Below are positions 7,230 to 15,000 of a stretch of 17,502 nucleotides of DNA, in pieces (within the stretch, counting starts at the first letter, position 1; the number at the start of each line of letters is the position of its first letter). Source of the DNA: JAJFUG01 sp964386505 (GTDB lineage: Bacteria; Gemmatimonadota; Glassbacteria; GWA2-58-10); the NCBI GenBank assembly GCA_964386505.1, contig CAYLSM010000083.1:1-17502 (forward strand), read 5' to 3'. A model generated the notes under the pieces. That model had not been told where the DNA came from and ran no database searches. It saw nothing but the letters and a program-made list of their open reading frames with translations. A program made the position numbers and the translations under genes.

Positions 7230-8663
7230 ATGTCGGAACTATCCAGCCGCACTCTCCGTCTGGCCCTGGAGAATGCTGCCACCGGCATATTCGTGGTCGA
7301 CCCGGACTGCCGGATACGGTTCTGGAACCGGGCCGCCGAGGCGATAACCGGACGCACGGCAGAGCAGATGAGCGGCCATCGCTGCTGCGACCTGGAGCAC
7401 TCCGACTGCGGGATGGGGCAGCCGGGAGACAACGGTCATTGCTCGCTGTTCAAGGACCGCAGCCCTGTGTCCCAGGAATGCCGGATCGAGCGGCCGGATG
7501 GTCGCAGCGTGCGGGTGCTTCGCACCGCCAGCCCGCTCTACGACCCCGAGGGTAAGCTGCTGGGTGCGGTGGAAACACTGACCGAGCTTTCGGCCCCGGA
7601 GCACAGCCTGGCGCCTGCTCCGGAGCTGCCGCGTATCCTGGATGAGGGCTCGCCCGTGCCCGGGATGCTGGGCGGCTCCGAGGTGATGAAACAGGCCTAC
7701 CGTCTGATGCGTTTCGCCGCGGACAGCGAATCGAGCGTGCTGCTCACCGGCGAAAGCGGCACCGGCAAGGAACTGGCTGCCCGCGCCATCCACCGTCTGA
7801 GCAAACGTTCCGAGGGTCCATTCGTGGCGGTCAACTGCTCGGCCCTGCCCGAGTCCCTGCTCGAAAGCGAACTGTTCGGCCATGTGCGGGGGGCTTTCAC
7901 CGGTGCGGTGGCCAACAAGGTCGGGCGGATCGAGTTGGCCTCGGGCGGCGTGATTTTCCTGGATGAGATCGGCGATATATCGCCGCTCATCCAGCTCAAG
8001 CTGCTGCGTTTCCTTCAGGAACGCGAGTACCAGCGCGTGGGAGAAAGCGCCACCCGCAAGGCGGATGTCCGGGTGATCACCGCCACGCACCGCGACCTCT
8101 ACCAAATGGTGCGCCGGGGTGAGTTCCGCGAGGACCTCTTTTTCCGGCTCAAGGTCTTCCCGATCAATCTTCCTCCGTTGCGCGAGCGCAAGGGTGATAT
8201 CCCGTCCCTGCTGGAGCATTTCGTTCTGACTTTCAACCGCCGGACAGGCAAGCACGTGCGGCGGGTGCACCCCGAGGCGCTGCGCCTTCTGCTCGACTAC
8301 TGCTGGCCGGGCAACGTGCGTGAGTTGGAACACGCGGTGGAGTATGCGTTCGTGCTCTGCCAGGGCGAGGAGATCGGTACGTTCGAGCTGCCACAGGAAC
8401 TGCTGCGGGCTGAGTTCCGGCGCCAGTTCTGCCAGCAGAGCCAGACAGGCTCACTCAACCCGGACTGGCCGGAGGCCGACAGCGTGATTCAGCCGGCAAC
8501 CAACGGTGCTGACCAGCGCCAGGTTTTGCTGGGCGTCCTGAACCGCACCGGCTGGAACCGAAACGAGGCCGCCCGCCTGCTGGGGGTGAGCCGGGTCACG
8601 CTCTGGAAGCGCATGAAAAAGCTGGGCCTGACCGGGTCTGAGAGGACCAATCAGGCGGATTAA
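7230..8663 (+). CDS. Sigma-54-dependent transcriptional activator with Cys-rich PAS sensor (PAS-AAA+-Fis)
   Basis: This 477-residue enhancer-binding protein has three parts. Residues 8-115 are a PAS domain (LENAATGIFVVDPDCRIRFWN) carrying Cys27, Cys52, Cys53, Cys60, Cys71 and Cys84, an unusual cluster that could bind a metal or Fe-S centre or act as a thiol switch. The AAA+ domain follows, with Walker A GESGTGKE (174-181), the sigma-54 contact loop GAFTGA (221-226), Walker B FLDEIGD (D245, E246) and the arginine-finger segment REDLFFRL, so it should be a competent ATPase. A C-terminal Fis-type helix-turn-helix (NEAARLLGVSRVTLWKRMKKLGL) binds DNA. There is no receiver domain, so the signal is probably sensed directly by PAS. 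The start was placed at the ATG at 7230 (GAGG eight bases upstream); ATGs at 7140 and 7206 lack ribosome binding sites. It lies just upstream of a sigma-54 promoter and the efflux operon it probably controls. Confidence 0.93.
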   Translation: MSELSSRTLRLALENAATGIFVVDPDCRIRFWNRAAEAITGRTAEQMSGHRCCDLEHSDCGMGQPGDNGHCSLFKDRSPVSQECRIERPDGRSVRVLRTASPLYDPEGKLLGAVETLTELSAPEHSLAPAPELPRILDEGSPVPGMLGGSEVMKQAYRLMRFAADSESSVLLTGESGTGKELAARAIHRLSKRSEGPFVAVNCSALPESLLESELFGHVRGAFTGAVANKVGRIELASGGVIFLDEIGDISPLIQLKLLRFLQEREYQRVGESATRKADVRVITATHRDLYQMVRRGEFREDLFFRLKVFPINLPPLRERKGDIPSLLEHFVLTFNRRTGKHVRRVHPEALRLLLDYCWPGNVRELEHAVEYAFVLCQGEEIGTFELPQELLRAEFRRQFCQQSQTGSLNPDWPEADSVIQPATNGADQRQVLLGVLNRTGWNRNEAARLLGVSRVTLWKRMKKLGLTGSERTNQAD

Positions 8664-8735
8664 CCGGTTTACAGAGCCTTAACATGATTAACATAATTAA
8701 CCATGTGTTAACAATAAAGCGCCAAAGTTAACACA
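8660..8735 (+). promoter_or_regulatory. Candidate upstream activator sites: phased TTAAC boxes with 9-bp inverted repeat
   Basis: Six TTAAC boxes lie on the plus strand at 8660, 8679, 8688, 8697, 8708 and 8728. The TTAA centres are 19, 9, 9, 11 and 20 bp apart, that is, close to multiples of one helical turn. Two boxes form a perfect inverted repeat: TGTGTTAAC (8704-8712), a 14-base spacer, then GTTAACACA (8727-8735). The array ends about 87 bp before the -24 element, the usual distance for an enhancer of a sigma-54 activator. That the neighbouring activator binds here is inferred from position. Confidence 0.55.
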
Positions 8736-8765
8736 CTCCCGCATCTTCCGCTAAGCCGACCAAGC

Positions 8766-8778
8766 ATTCAACTATTTA
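8766..8778 (+). promoter_or_regulatory. IHF-like bending site
   Basis: ATTCAACTATTTA matches the IHF consensus WATCAANNNNTTR at all but the second defined position. It is followed by an AT-only run (TTATTATATATA) and lies between the TTAAC array and the -24/-12 promoter, where IHF or HU bends DNA at many sigma-54 promoters. An AT-rich spacer can produce such a match by chance, so this is a supporting call. Confidence 0.4.
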
Positions 8779-8821
8779 TTATATATAGCGTTACTCAGCA
8801 GGGCAGTTTTCTTCTTCTCCG

Positions 8822-8837
8822 TGGCACTGTTCTTGTT
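8822..8837 (+). promoter_or_regulatory. Sigma-54 (-24/-12) promoter of the thioredoxin-efflux operon
   Basis: TGGCACTGTTCTTGTT matches the consensus TGGCAC-N5-TTGCW: the TGGCAC -24 element is perfect, the spacing is exact, and the -12 element is TTGTT instead of TTGCW. Transcription would start near 8848, leaving a leader of about 54 bases before the thioredoxin ATG. The neighbouring gene encodes a sigma-54 activator, which makes a chance match less likely. Confidence 0.7.
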
Positions 8838-8901
8838 ATGTCTGACTGTCAAATGCAGGCAGCGTTTTTTCCAACGAACAGTCTTCCAAAGGAGAATTAA
8901 A

Positions 8902-9237
8902 ATGAGCGCTCTGAGGCATTTTAACGACAGCAATTTCGCCACTGAGGTCGAGTCCGGTTCCAATGTGGTGCTGGTGGATTTCTACGCCGACTGGTGCGCC
9001 CCCTGCCGAATTCTTGGCCCCAGCGTGGAGGAGTTGGCCGAGGAGTACAAGGGACGGGTGAGCGTGGGCAAGCTGAACGTGGATGAGAGCCCCGGCGTAC
9101 CGATGCGTTTAGGCATCATGGGTATCCCGACCCTGCTGTTCTTCAAGGAGGGTAAGCTGGTGGACCGGGTGGTTGGGCTGGTGCGCAAGGCCGAGCTTAA
9201 CCGTCGCCTCGACACGCTTCTGGGTCAGGCCGGCTGA
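8902..9237 (+). CDS. Thioredoxin
   Basis: This 111-residue thioredoxin is close in length and numbering to the E. coli protein: buried Asp26, active site W31-C32-A33-P34-C35 (WCAPC rather than the usual WCGPC) and cis-proline P76 in GIPTLLFF. It has no signal peptide, so it should reduce disulfides or persulfides in the cytoplasm. The ATG at 8902 follows GGAGAATTAAA. An in-frame extension back to 8821 is rejected because it overlaps the sigma-54 promoter and has no ribosome binding site. It is the first gene of the operon, 39 bp ahead of the YgaP-like membrane gene, so a thiol-handling role linked to the efflux pump is suggested. The Gly-to-Ala change in the CxxC spacer is known in other thioredoxins and would tune redox potential modestly. 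Confidence 0.95.
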   Translation: MSALRHFNDSNFATEVESGSNVVLVDFYADWCAPCRILGPSVEELAEEYKGRVSVGKLNVDESPGVPMRLGIMGIPTLLFFKEGKLVDRVVGLVRKAELNRRLDTLLGQAG

Positions 9238-9276
9238 ATTATCAACGATAAACGATTCCCCCTTGAGGAGAATGTC

Positions 9277-9477
9277 ATGAAAATGGAACGGATCATTCGC
9301 GCTATCGCCGGGACCATGGTCCTGGTCAGCCTGGCCCTGGGCTGGTGGGTGAGCCATTGGTGGTTCCTGCTCACCGCTTTCGTCGGGGCAAACCTTTTCC
9401 AGTCGGCTTTCACCCGCTGGTGCCTGATGGAAGATATCCTGGCCAAGCTGGGAGTGGCCGAAAAATCGAAGGCCTGA
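9277..9477 (+). CDS. YgaP-like transmembrane domain protein (DUF2892 family)
   Basis: This 66-residue protein begins with a basic segment (MERIIRAIAG) and has two hydrophobic helices (about residues 10-25 and 29-45), the second ending in NLFQSAFTRWCLMEDILAKLG. This agrees with the DUF2892 pattern, in which a conserved Cys (here C49, in WCLM instead of the frequent CPL) follows the second helix. In E. coli YgaP the same two-helix unit is fused to a rhodanese domain that handles sulfane sulfur; here it stands alone beside thioredoxin. The start has GAGGAG six bases upstream. It is the second gene of the operon, 35 bp before the TolC gene. Its function is not established; a membrane redox or sulfur-transfer role is inferred. 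Confidence 0.82.
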   Translation: MKMERIIRAIAGTMVLVSLALGWWVSHWWFLLTAFVGANLFQSAFTRWCLMEDILAKLGVAEKSKA

Positions 9478-9512
9478 TAAACAAGACATTTTTCAATCAT
9501 CCAGGAGATGGC

Positions 9513-10889
9513 ATGAAACTCAAAGCAGGAGCTTCCCCGAGTGCAAAGGCCGCAGCGGTGCTTATGGCCGTTGTAATGCTTGTAGCGCTGCCGGGGCTGG
9601 CCGAGGCCCAGTCCGACACTCTGCGGGTGACACTGGCCGAGATGCTCCAGAGCGCCGGGCAGGCGAATCCCATGCTGCGTGCAGCCCGCAATGCGGCCGA
9701 GGCCGCCGAGGGGCAACGCCTGGCCTCGATGGCCGGTTTTCTGCCCCACCTGAGCATGTCGGAAATGTTCAGCCGGAGCAACGATCCGGTCTACGCTTTC
9801 GGCACCAAGCTGCGGCAGTCGGTCTTCTCGGAGCGGGATTTCGCCATGAGTTCGCTCAATTTCCCCTCCCCGATCACCAATTACTCCACCCGTTTCGTGC
9901 TTCAGCAGCCGATTTTCAACGGCGGCCGGGCCTGGAACGGACGGCGCATGGCCGAGTCCTACGCCAAGGCGGCGCAGAAAGCCGCCGGCTACTCGGCCGA
10001 GGAGACCGCCTTCCAGGTGCGCAAGGCTTACTATTCCGTGCTACTGGCCCGCGAGAGTTTGGGCGTGCTGGATGCGGCCCTGTCCGCCGCACGCAGCCAC
10101 AAGCATCAGGCCGAGCGCATGAGCGCCGAGGGTCTGGCCACCCGCGCCGATGAACTCAAAGCTTCTGTCCGCGTGGCCGAGCTGGAGCAGAAACTGATCG
10201 CCGCGGCCAACTCGATCACCGTGGCCGGTGAATACCTCAAGCTGGCCTCCGGGGTGCATGACAACCACCCGGTGCTGCCGCTGGACAGCCTGGATGCAGC
10301 CGCTTTCAATGCCCCGCTGGACAGCCTGATCGCGTTCGCCCTGGCCTCGCACGGCCAACTGGCCGCTGCAGACCAGGCGGCCCAGGCCGCCGGTTACGGC
10401 GCCAAAGCCGCGTTGGGTTCGCTGATCCCCAGCCTCAACGGCTTTGCCCAGTACGAGCGCGACGCGAAGGACGTGTTCGGAAAGGACGGTGATAACTGGA
10501 TGGTGGGGGTGTCGCTGGACTGGAATTTCTTCGATGGCCTGGGCAGCGTGGGCAATGTCAAGAGCGCCCGCGCCATGCGCGAGAAAGCCCTGAACGAGGC
10601 CGCCATGCTCCGTCACAAGGTGGAGGTGGACGTGCGCGAGGCCTGGCTCAACCTGCAAGCCTCCGGCAAGCAGATCGAGGTGGCCCGTGGCGCGCGTGAT
10701 GAGGCCAACGAGAGCCTGCGCATAGTGGAGAACCAGTACCGCGAGGGCCTGGCCTCGATCACCGATCTACTGGACACCGAGGCCGCCGCCACCGGGGCCG
10801 GGCTCAACTACTCGGCCGCCCTTTACGAATACAACCTCTCGCTGGCCGGCCTCCGTCTGGCCACCGGCGGATACCCGATAAACGACTGA
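9513..10889 (+). CDS. TolC-family outer-membrane efflux protein
   Basis: This 458-residue protein forms the outer-membrane channel of the tripartite pump. A Sec signal peptide occupies about residues 1-31 (KAAAVLMAVVMLVALPGLAEA, cleavage after AEA). The mature part has the duplicated OEP pattern: two long Ala-rich coiled-coil halves (for example AQKAAGYSAEETAFQVRKAY and LRHKVEVDVREAWLNLQASG), each preceded by a beta segment (STRFVLQQPIFNGG; MVGVSLDWNFFDGLG). The end 'YREGLASITDLLDTEAA' then 'YNLSLAGLRLATG' is the usual TolC-type close. The ATG at 9513 follows AGGAGATGGC. The upstream in-frame extension overlaps the preceding gene and is not a signal peptide. The stop TGA overlaps an ATG (10889) that is not the preferred start of the next gene. 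Confidence 0.95.
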   Translation: MKLKAGASPSAKAAAVLMAVVMLVALPGLAEAQSDTLRVTLAEMLQSAGQANPMLRAARNAAEAAEGQRLASMAGFLPHLSMSEMFSRSNDPVYAFGTKLRQSVFSERDFAMSSLNFPSPITNYSTRFVLQQPIFNGGRAWNGRRMAESYAKAAQKAAGYSAEETAFQVRKAYYSVLLARESLGVLDAALSAARSHKHQAERMSAEGLATRADELKASVRVAELEQKLIAAANSITVAGEYLKLASGVHDNHPVLPLDSLDAAAFNAPLDSLIAFALASHGQLAAADQAAQAAGYGAKAALGSLIPSLNGFAQYERDAKDVFGKDGDNWMVGVSLDWNFFDGLGSVGNVKSARAMREKALNEAAMLRHKVEVDVREAWLNLQASGKQIEVARGARDEANESLRIVENQYREGLASITDLLDTEAAATGAGLNYSAALYEYNLSLAGLRLATGGYPIND

Positions 10890-10894
10890 TGAAC

Positions 10895-10912
10895 GCTGTC
10901 CCGCCGGACAGC
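10895..10912 (+). other. Intercistronic hairpin before the membrane-fusion gene
   Basis: GCTGTCC (10895-10901) and GGACAGC (10906-10912) form a 7-bp stem with a CGCC loop. An overlapping alternative pairs TCCCGC with GCGGGA just 3'. It lies between the TolC stop and the ribosome binding site at about 10925. There is no T-tract, so it is not a terminator; it could set mRNA stability or translation of the next gene. Confidence 0.4.
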
Positions 10913-10936
10913 GGGACTCAAGCCTGGAGAGACCAG

Positions 10937-12028
10937 ATGGATAATAAGAGGACAGTCATCGCCGTGAGTGGAGCTTTTCTTTTTCTGCTCAGTCTGAGCC
11001 TGGCCTGCGGCTCCCCGAAGGAAGCTGTCGAGGAGGGGGCGCGGGGAGAGCTGCAGGCGGCGCTCTATAAGGCCGAGATGCGCGAGCTTCCGCTCTACAC
11101 CACCGCCGTGGGCACTCTGGAGCCTTTCACCCGGGCGCAGGTTTCCACCCGGATCATGGGGCATGTCCAGCAGGTGCTGGTCCAGGAGGGCCAGAAAGTA
11201 AAACGCGGCCAGACCCTTCTGCGTCTGGACATGCAGGCGGTCTCGGGCCAGGTGGAGCAGAGCGAGGCCATGCTGGCCGCGGCCAAGGCCCAGAGTGAGA
11301 ACGCCGAGGCCTACTACAAGCGGATAAAAAATCTATACGAGGACAAGAGCGCCACCCGTCAGGCCCTGGACAACGCCCAGGCCCAGTACCAGGGCGCCCT
11401 GGCCCAGGTGCAGGCCGCCGAGGGCGGGATCGCCGCCGCTAAGTCGAACCTGGCCTATTCGGTCCTGGCCGCACCGTTTGACGGTTACGTGACCGGCCGG
11501 ACTGTGGACCCGGGCGACATGGCCGCCCCGGGCATGCCCCTGGTGACAGTGGAGCAGCAGGACAGCCTGAGAATACTGACAACCCTGAACGAGCAGGACC
11601 TTGGCAAGATCGCGGCCGGGGATGAGGCCTGGATCGAGACCGACCTGGCCGGACAGGGACGTCGCACGGCAAGGATCGAGGCCGTGGTGCCAAGCGCCGA
11701 CCCGCGTACTCGCTCGTTCCGGGTCAAGCTGGTGGTGGACAACAAGGACGGCGCCCTGAAAAGCGGCGTGTTCGCGCGTGTCTCTTTCGCCACCGGCTCG
11801 GGCCAGCTCCTGGCCGTACCGACCGAGGCAGTGGTCCGGCTGGGCCAGCTCACCGGCCTCTATGTGCTCGACAGCCGCAACCTGACCCGTCTGCGCTGGG
11901 TGCGCCTGGGAAAGACCAGCGGCGACATGGTGGAGGTCCTTTCTGGTCTGAACGACGGTGAAACCGTGGTCCTGGCCGGTGACCGTCAGCTCGGCGAGGG
12001 CCTGTCCGTGCGGGAGGTGAGCCGATGA
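10937..12028 (+). CDS. RND efflux periplasmic adaptor (membrane-fusion lipoprotein)
   Basis: This 363-residue protein links the inner-membrane pump to TolC. A lipoprotein signal ends in the lipobox SLAC (Cys at about residue 25), so it is probably lipid-anchored in the periplasm. In order it has a barrel-sandwich/lipoyl half (STRIMGHVQQVLVQEGQKVKRGQ), an alpha-helical hairpin (about residues 100-165, rich in Ala, Gln and Glu), the second lipoyl half (LAAPFDGYVTGRTVDPGD), a beta-barrel and a membrane-proximal domain ending in GLNDGETVVLAGDRQLGEG. The ATG at 10937 is preferred over 10889 because GGAG lies seven bases upstream and only this start places the signal peptide at the N-terminus. Its last four bases overlap the start of the permease gene, so the two are translationally coupled. 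Confidence 0.94.
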   Translation: MDNKRTVIAVSGAFLFLLSLSLACGSPKEAVEEGARGELQAALYKAEMRELPLYTTAVGTLEPFTRAQVSTRIMGHVQQVLVQEGQKVKRGQTLLRLDMQAVSGQVEQSEAMLAAAKAQSENAEAYYKRIKNLYEDKSATRQALDNAQAQYQGALAQVQAAEGGIAAAKSNLAYSVLAAPFDGYVTGRTVDPGDMAAPGMPLVTVEQQDSLRILTTLNEQDLGKIAAGDEAWIETDLAGQGRRTARIEAVVPSADPRTRSFRVKLVVDNKDGALKSGVFARVSFATGSGQLLAVPTEAVVRLGQLTGLYVLDSRNLTRLRWVRLGKTSGDMVEVLSGLNDGETVVLAGDRQLGEGLSVREVSR

Positions 12029-15000
12029 GCATGCAGCTTGCCGGTAAAATCGGCCAGAGTTTCATCCAGTCCAAAATCACTCCCCTGCTTGTGATCCTGT
12101 CTCTGTTCCTGGGCGCGGTCGCTCTGATCAAGACCCCGCGCGAGGAGGAGCCGCAGATAGTGGTTCCGATGGTGGACGTGATGGCGGGACTGCCCGGCGC
12201 TACTCCCGCTGAGGTGGAAGCGCGCCTGGCCAAGCCCCTGGAGGAAATGTTCTGGGAAATACCGGGAGTGGAGTATGTCTATTCAATCTCCTCCCCCGGC
12301 GGGGCGATGGTGGTGGTGCGGTTCTACGTGGGCCAGGACATCGAGCGCTCTCTGGTCAAACTTTACAACAAGATTTACTACAACATGGACCGCATGCCCG
12401 CCGGCGCGACCATGCCACTGGTCAAGAGCCGCTCCATCGACGATGTGCCGGTGCTGGGCCTGACCCTCTGGAGCAACCGCTATGACGGGTTCGAGCTGCG
12501 GCGCATGGCCACCGAACTCGAGGAGCGGGTCAAGAAACTGAACAACGTCTCCGAGACCCAGGTGATCGGCGGCCAGCGCCGTCAACTGCGCGTCACGGTC
12601 GACCCGGACAAGCTGGCCTCGGTCAACCTGAGCCTTCTGCAGCTTGTGCCGATGCTCCAGGCCGCCAACGTGGACCTGCCGGCCGGCAGTTTCGAGAACA
12701 ATAATCAGATGTTCCTGGTCGAAACCGGCAACTGGATCACCTCGGCCGAGGACCTGGGCCGCCTGGTGGTGGGCGCCAACATGGGCAAGCCGGTCTACCT
12801 TCAGGACGTTTCGACAATTGAGGACGGCCCGGAAGAAGTGCGCGATCACGTGTTCTTCGGCCTGGGGCCGGCAGCCGCGAAAAAGGGCCTTGCCCCGGTC
12901 GACAGCTCGCGATATGAGTACACGGCTGTCACTCTGTCCGTGGCCAAGCGCAAGGGCAGCGGGGCCTCGGGCGTGGCGAAGGATGTGGAACAGCAGGTCG
13001 AGGAGCTGAAAGGGGTGGTTATACCGTCGGACGTGCAGGTCACGGTGACCCGCAACTACGGCGAAACAGCAGACGAGAAGTCGAACGAGCTGCTGTTCCA
13101 CCTGGCCCTGTCGATCATCGCGGTGACCCTCATCATCGCCCTGACCCTGAGTCCGCGCGGCGCGGCCATCATCTTCGTCTCCGTGCCGGTGACATTCGCC
13201 CTGACCCTGTTCAGCTACTATGCGTTCGGCTACACGATCAACCGGGTGACCCTGTTCGCCCTGATCTTTGTCACCGGTCTGGTGGTGGATGACTCGATCA
13301 TCGTGGTGGAGAATATCTACCGCCACTACTCGCTGCGCACTCTGCCGCCGCTTCAGGCGGCCGTGGCCGCGATCAACGAGGTGGGTAACCCCACGGTGCT
13401 CGCCACCCTGACCGTGATCGTGTCCATCCTGCCCCTGGTCACGGTGGGCGGGCTGATGGGCCCCTACATGTCGCCTATGCCCATCGGGGCCTCGCTGGCG
13501 ATGACATTCAGCCTGATGGTGGCGCTGATGATGGCGCCCTGGTTCGCCTACCGTCTGCTCAAGGGCAGCTACGGCAAGAGCCACGGCGAGGGCCTTCGCA
13601 CCGAGGACACCCGCACCTACCGTCTTTACCGGCGCTACATGCTGCCGCTTATCGAGCGTCCCCGCGTGCGCTGGACCTTTGTCCTGATCGTGGTTGCGAC
13701 GGTTGTGGCTTCCACCGGGCTGTTCTACCTGCGCTGGGTGGAAGTGAAAATGCTGCCGTTCGACAACAAAAGCGAGCTGCAGGTGGTGATTGACATGCCC
13801 GAGGGCACGACTCTGGAGCGCACCACCCAACTGTCCATGGAAATAGGCGACTACCTTCGCACCGTGCCAGAGGTCACAGACTACCAGATATACAGCGGCA
13901 CCTCCGGGCCGTACAATTTCAACGGTCTGATCCGGCACTATTTCATGCGCCGTCAGCCCAACCTGGCCGATATCCAGGTGAACATGCTTCCCAAGGGCGA
14001 GCGCAAGCGCCAGAGCCACGAGATCGCAGTGGCGGTCCGTGGCCCGGTCACAGCGCTGGGCGACAAGTACGGCGCCCGGATCAAGATCGCCGAAATACCC
14101 CCCGGACCGCCGGTGATTTCGACCCTGGTGGCCGAGGTCTACGGCCCCAGCTACGAGCAGCAGTTGGACGTGGCGCGGCAGGTGAAGGATGTGTTCTCCA
14201 ACACACCAGGCGTGGTGGATGTGGACTGGATGGTCGAGGACGACCAGGTGCGCTTTGTCTACGCCGTGGACAAGGAAAAGGCCGCCCTGAACGGAATCAG
14301 CACGGCCGAGGTGGCCCGCACACTGCGCCTGGCTCTGGCTCAGGACGGGCTGGCCATGGGGCATATGGACAGCGAGCAGGAGCCGGTCGAGATCGTGCTG
14401 CGCCTGCCCCGCGAGCGCCGCTCCAGCGTGGAGGACCTCAAAGGCCTCTACCTGAGCAGCCCGGCCGGAACCCAGGTCCCGCTGGGTGAGCTGGTCACGG
14501 TCGAGCAGCGCAGCCTGGACAAGACAATCTACCGCAAGAACCTGCGGCGCGTGGTTTACGTGACCGGAGATGTGGCGGGGTCGATAGAAAGCCCGGTCTA
14601 CGCGATCCTGGACATGAAAGACCGGATCAGCAGGATCTCGCCCCCGGGTGGCGGGTACGAGATCCAGCAGTACTATGCCGGGCTGCCCAAGCACGACCAG
14701 AAAATAACGATGAAGTGGGACGGCGAGTGGGATATCACCCAGGAGGTGTTCCGCGACATGGGGGCCTCGTTCGCTGTGGTGATCGTGCTGATGTACTTCC
14801 TGCTCGTGGCCTGGTTCCACAGCTTCTTCACGCCGATCATCATGATGCTGCCGATCCCGCTGACCCTGGCCGGGGTTATCCCGGGCCACTGGATACTCGG
14901 GACGTTCTTCTCGGCCACCTCGATGATCGGGGTGATCGCCCTGGCCGGGATCATGGTGCGAAACAGCGTCCTGCTGATCGATTTCATCGAGACCCGCCTG

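Noticed and set aside
7239..8333. 364-codon minus-strand open frame opposite the sigma-54 activator
   Set aside because: It lies fully antisense to a gene with intact AAA+ motifs and shows no recognisable domain.
10889..10936. Start of the membrane-fusion protein at the ATG overlapping the TolC stop
   Set aside because: The overlap is attractive for coupling, but it would put 16 residues before a clear lipoprotein signal; the ATG at 10937 has its own GGAG site.
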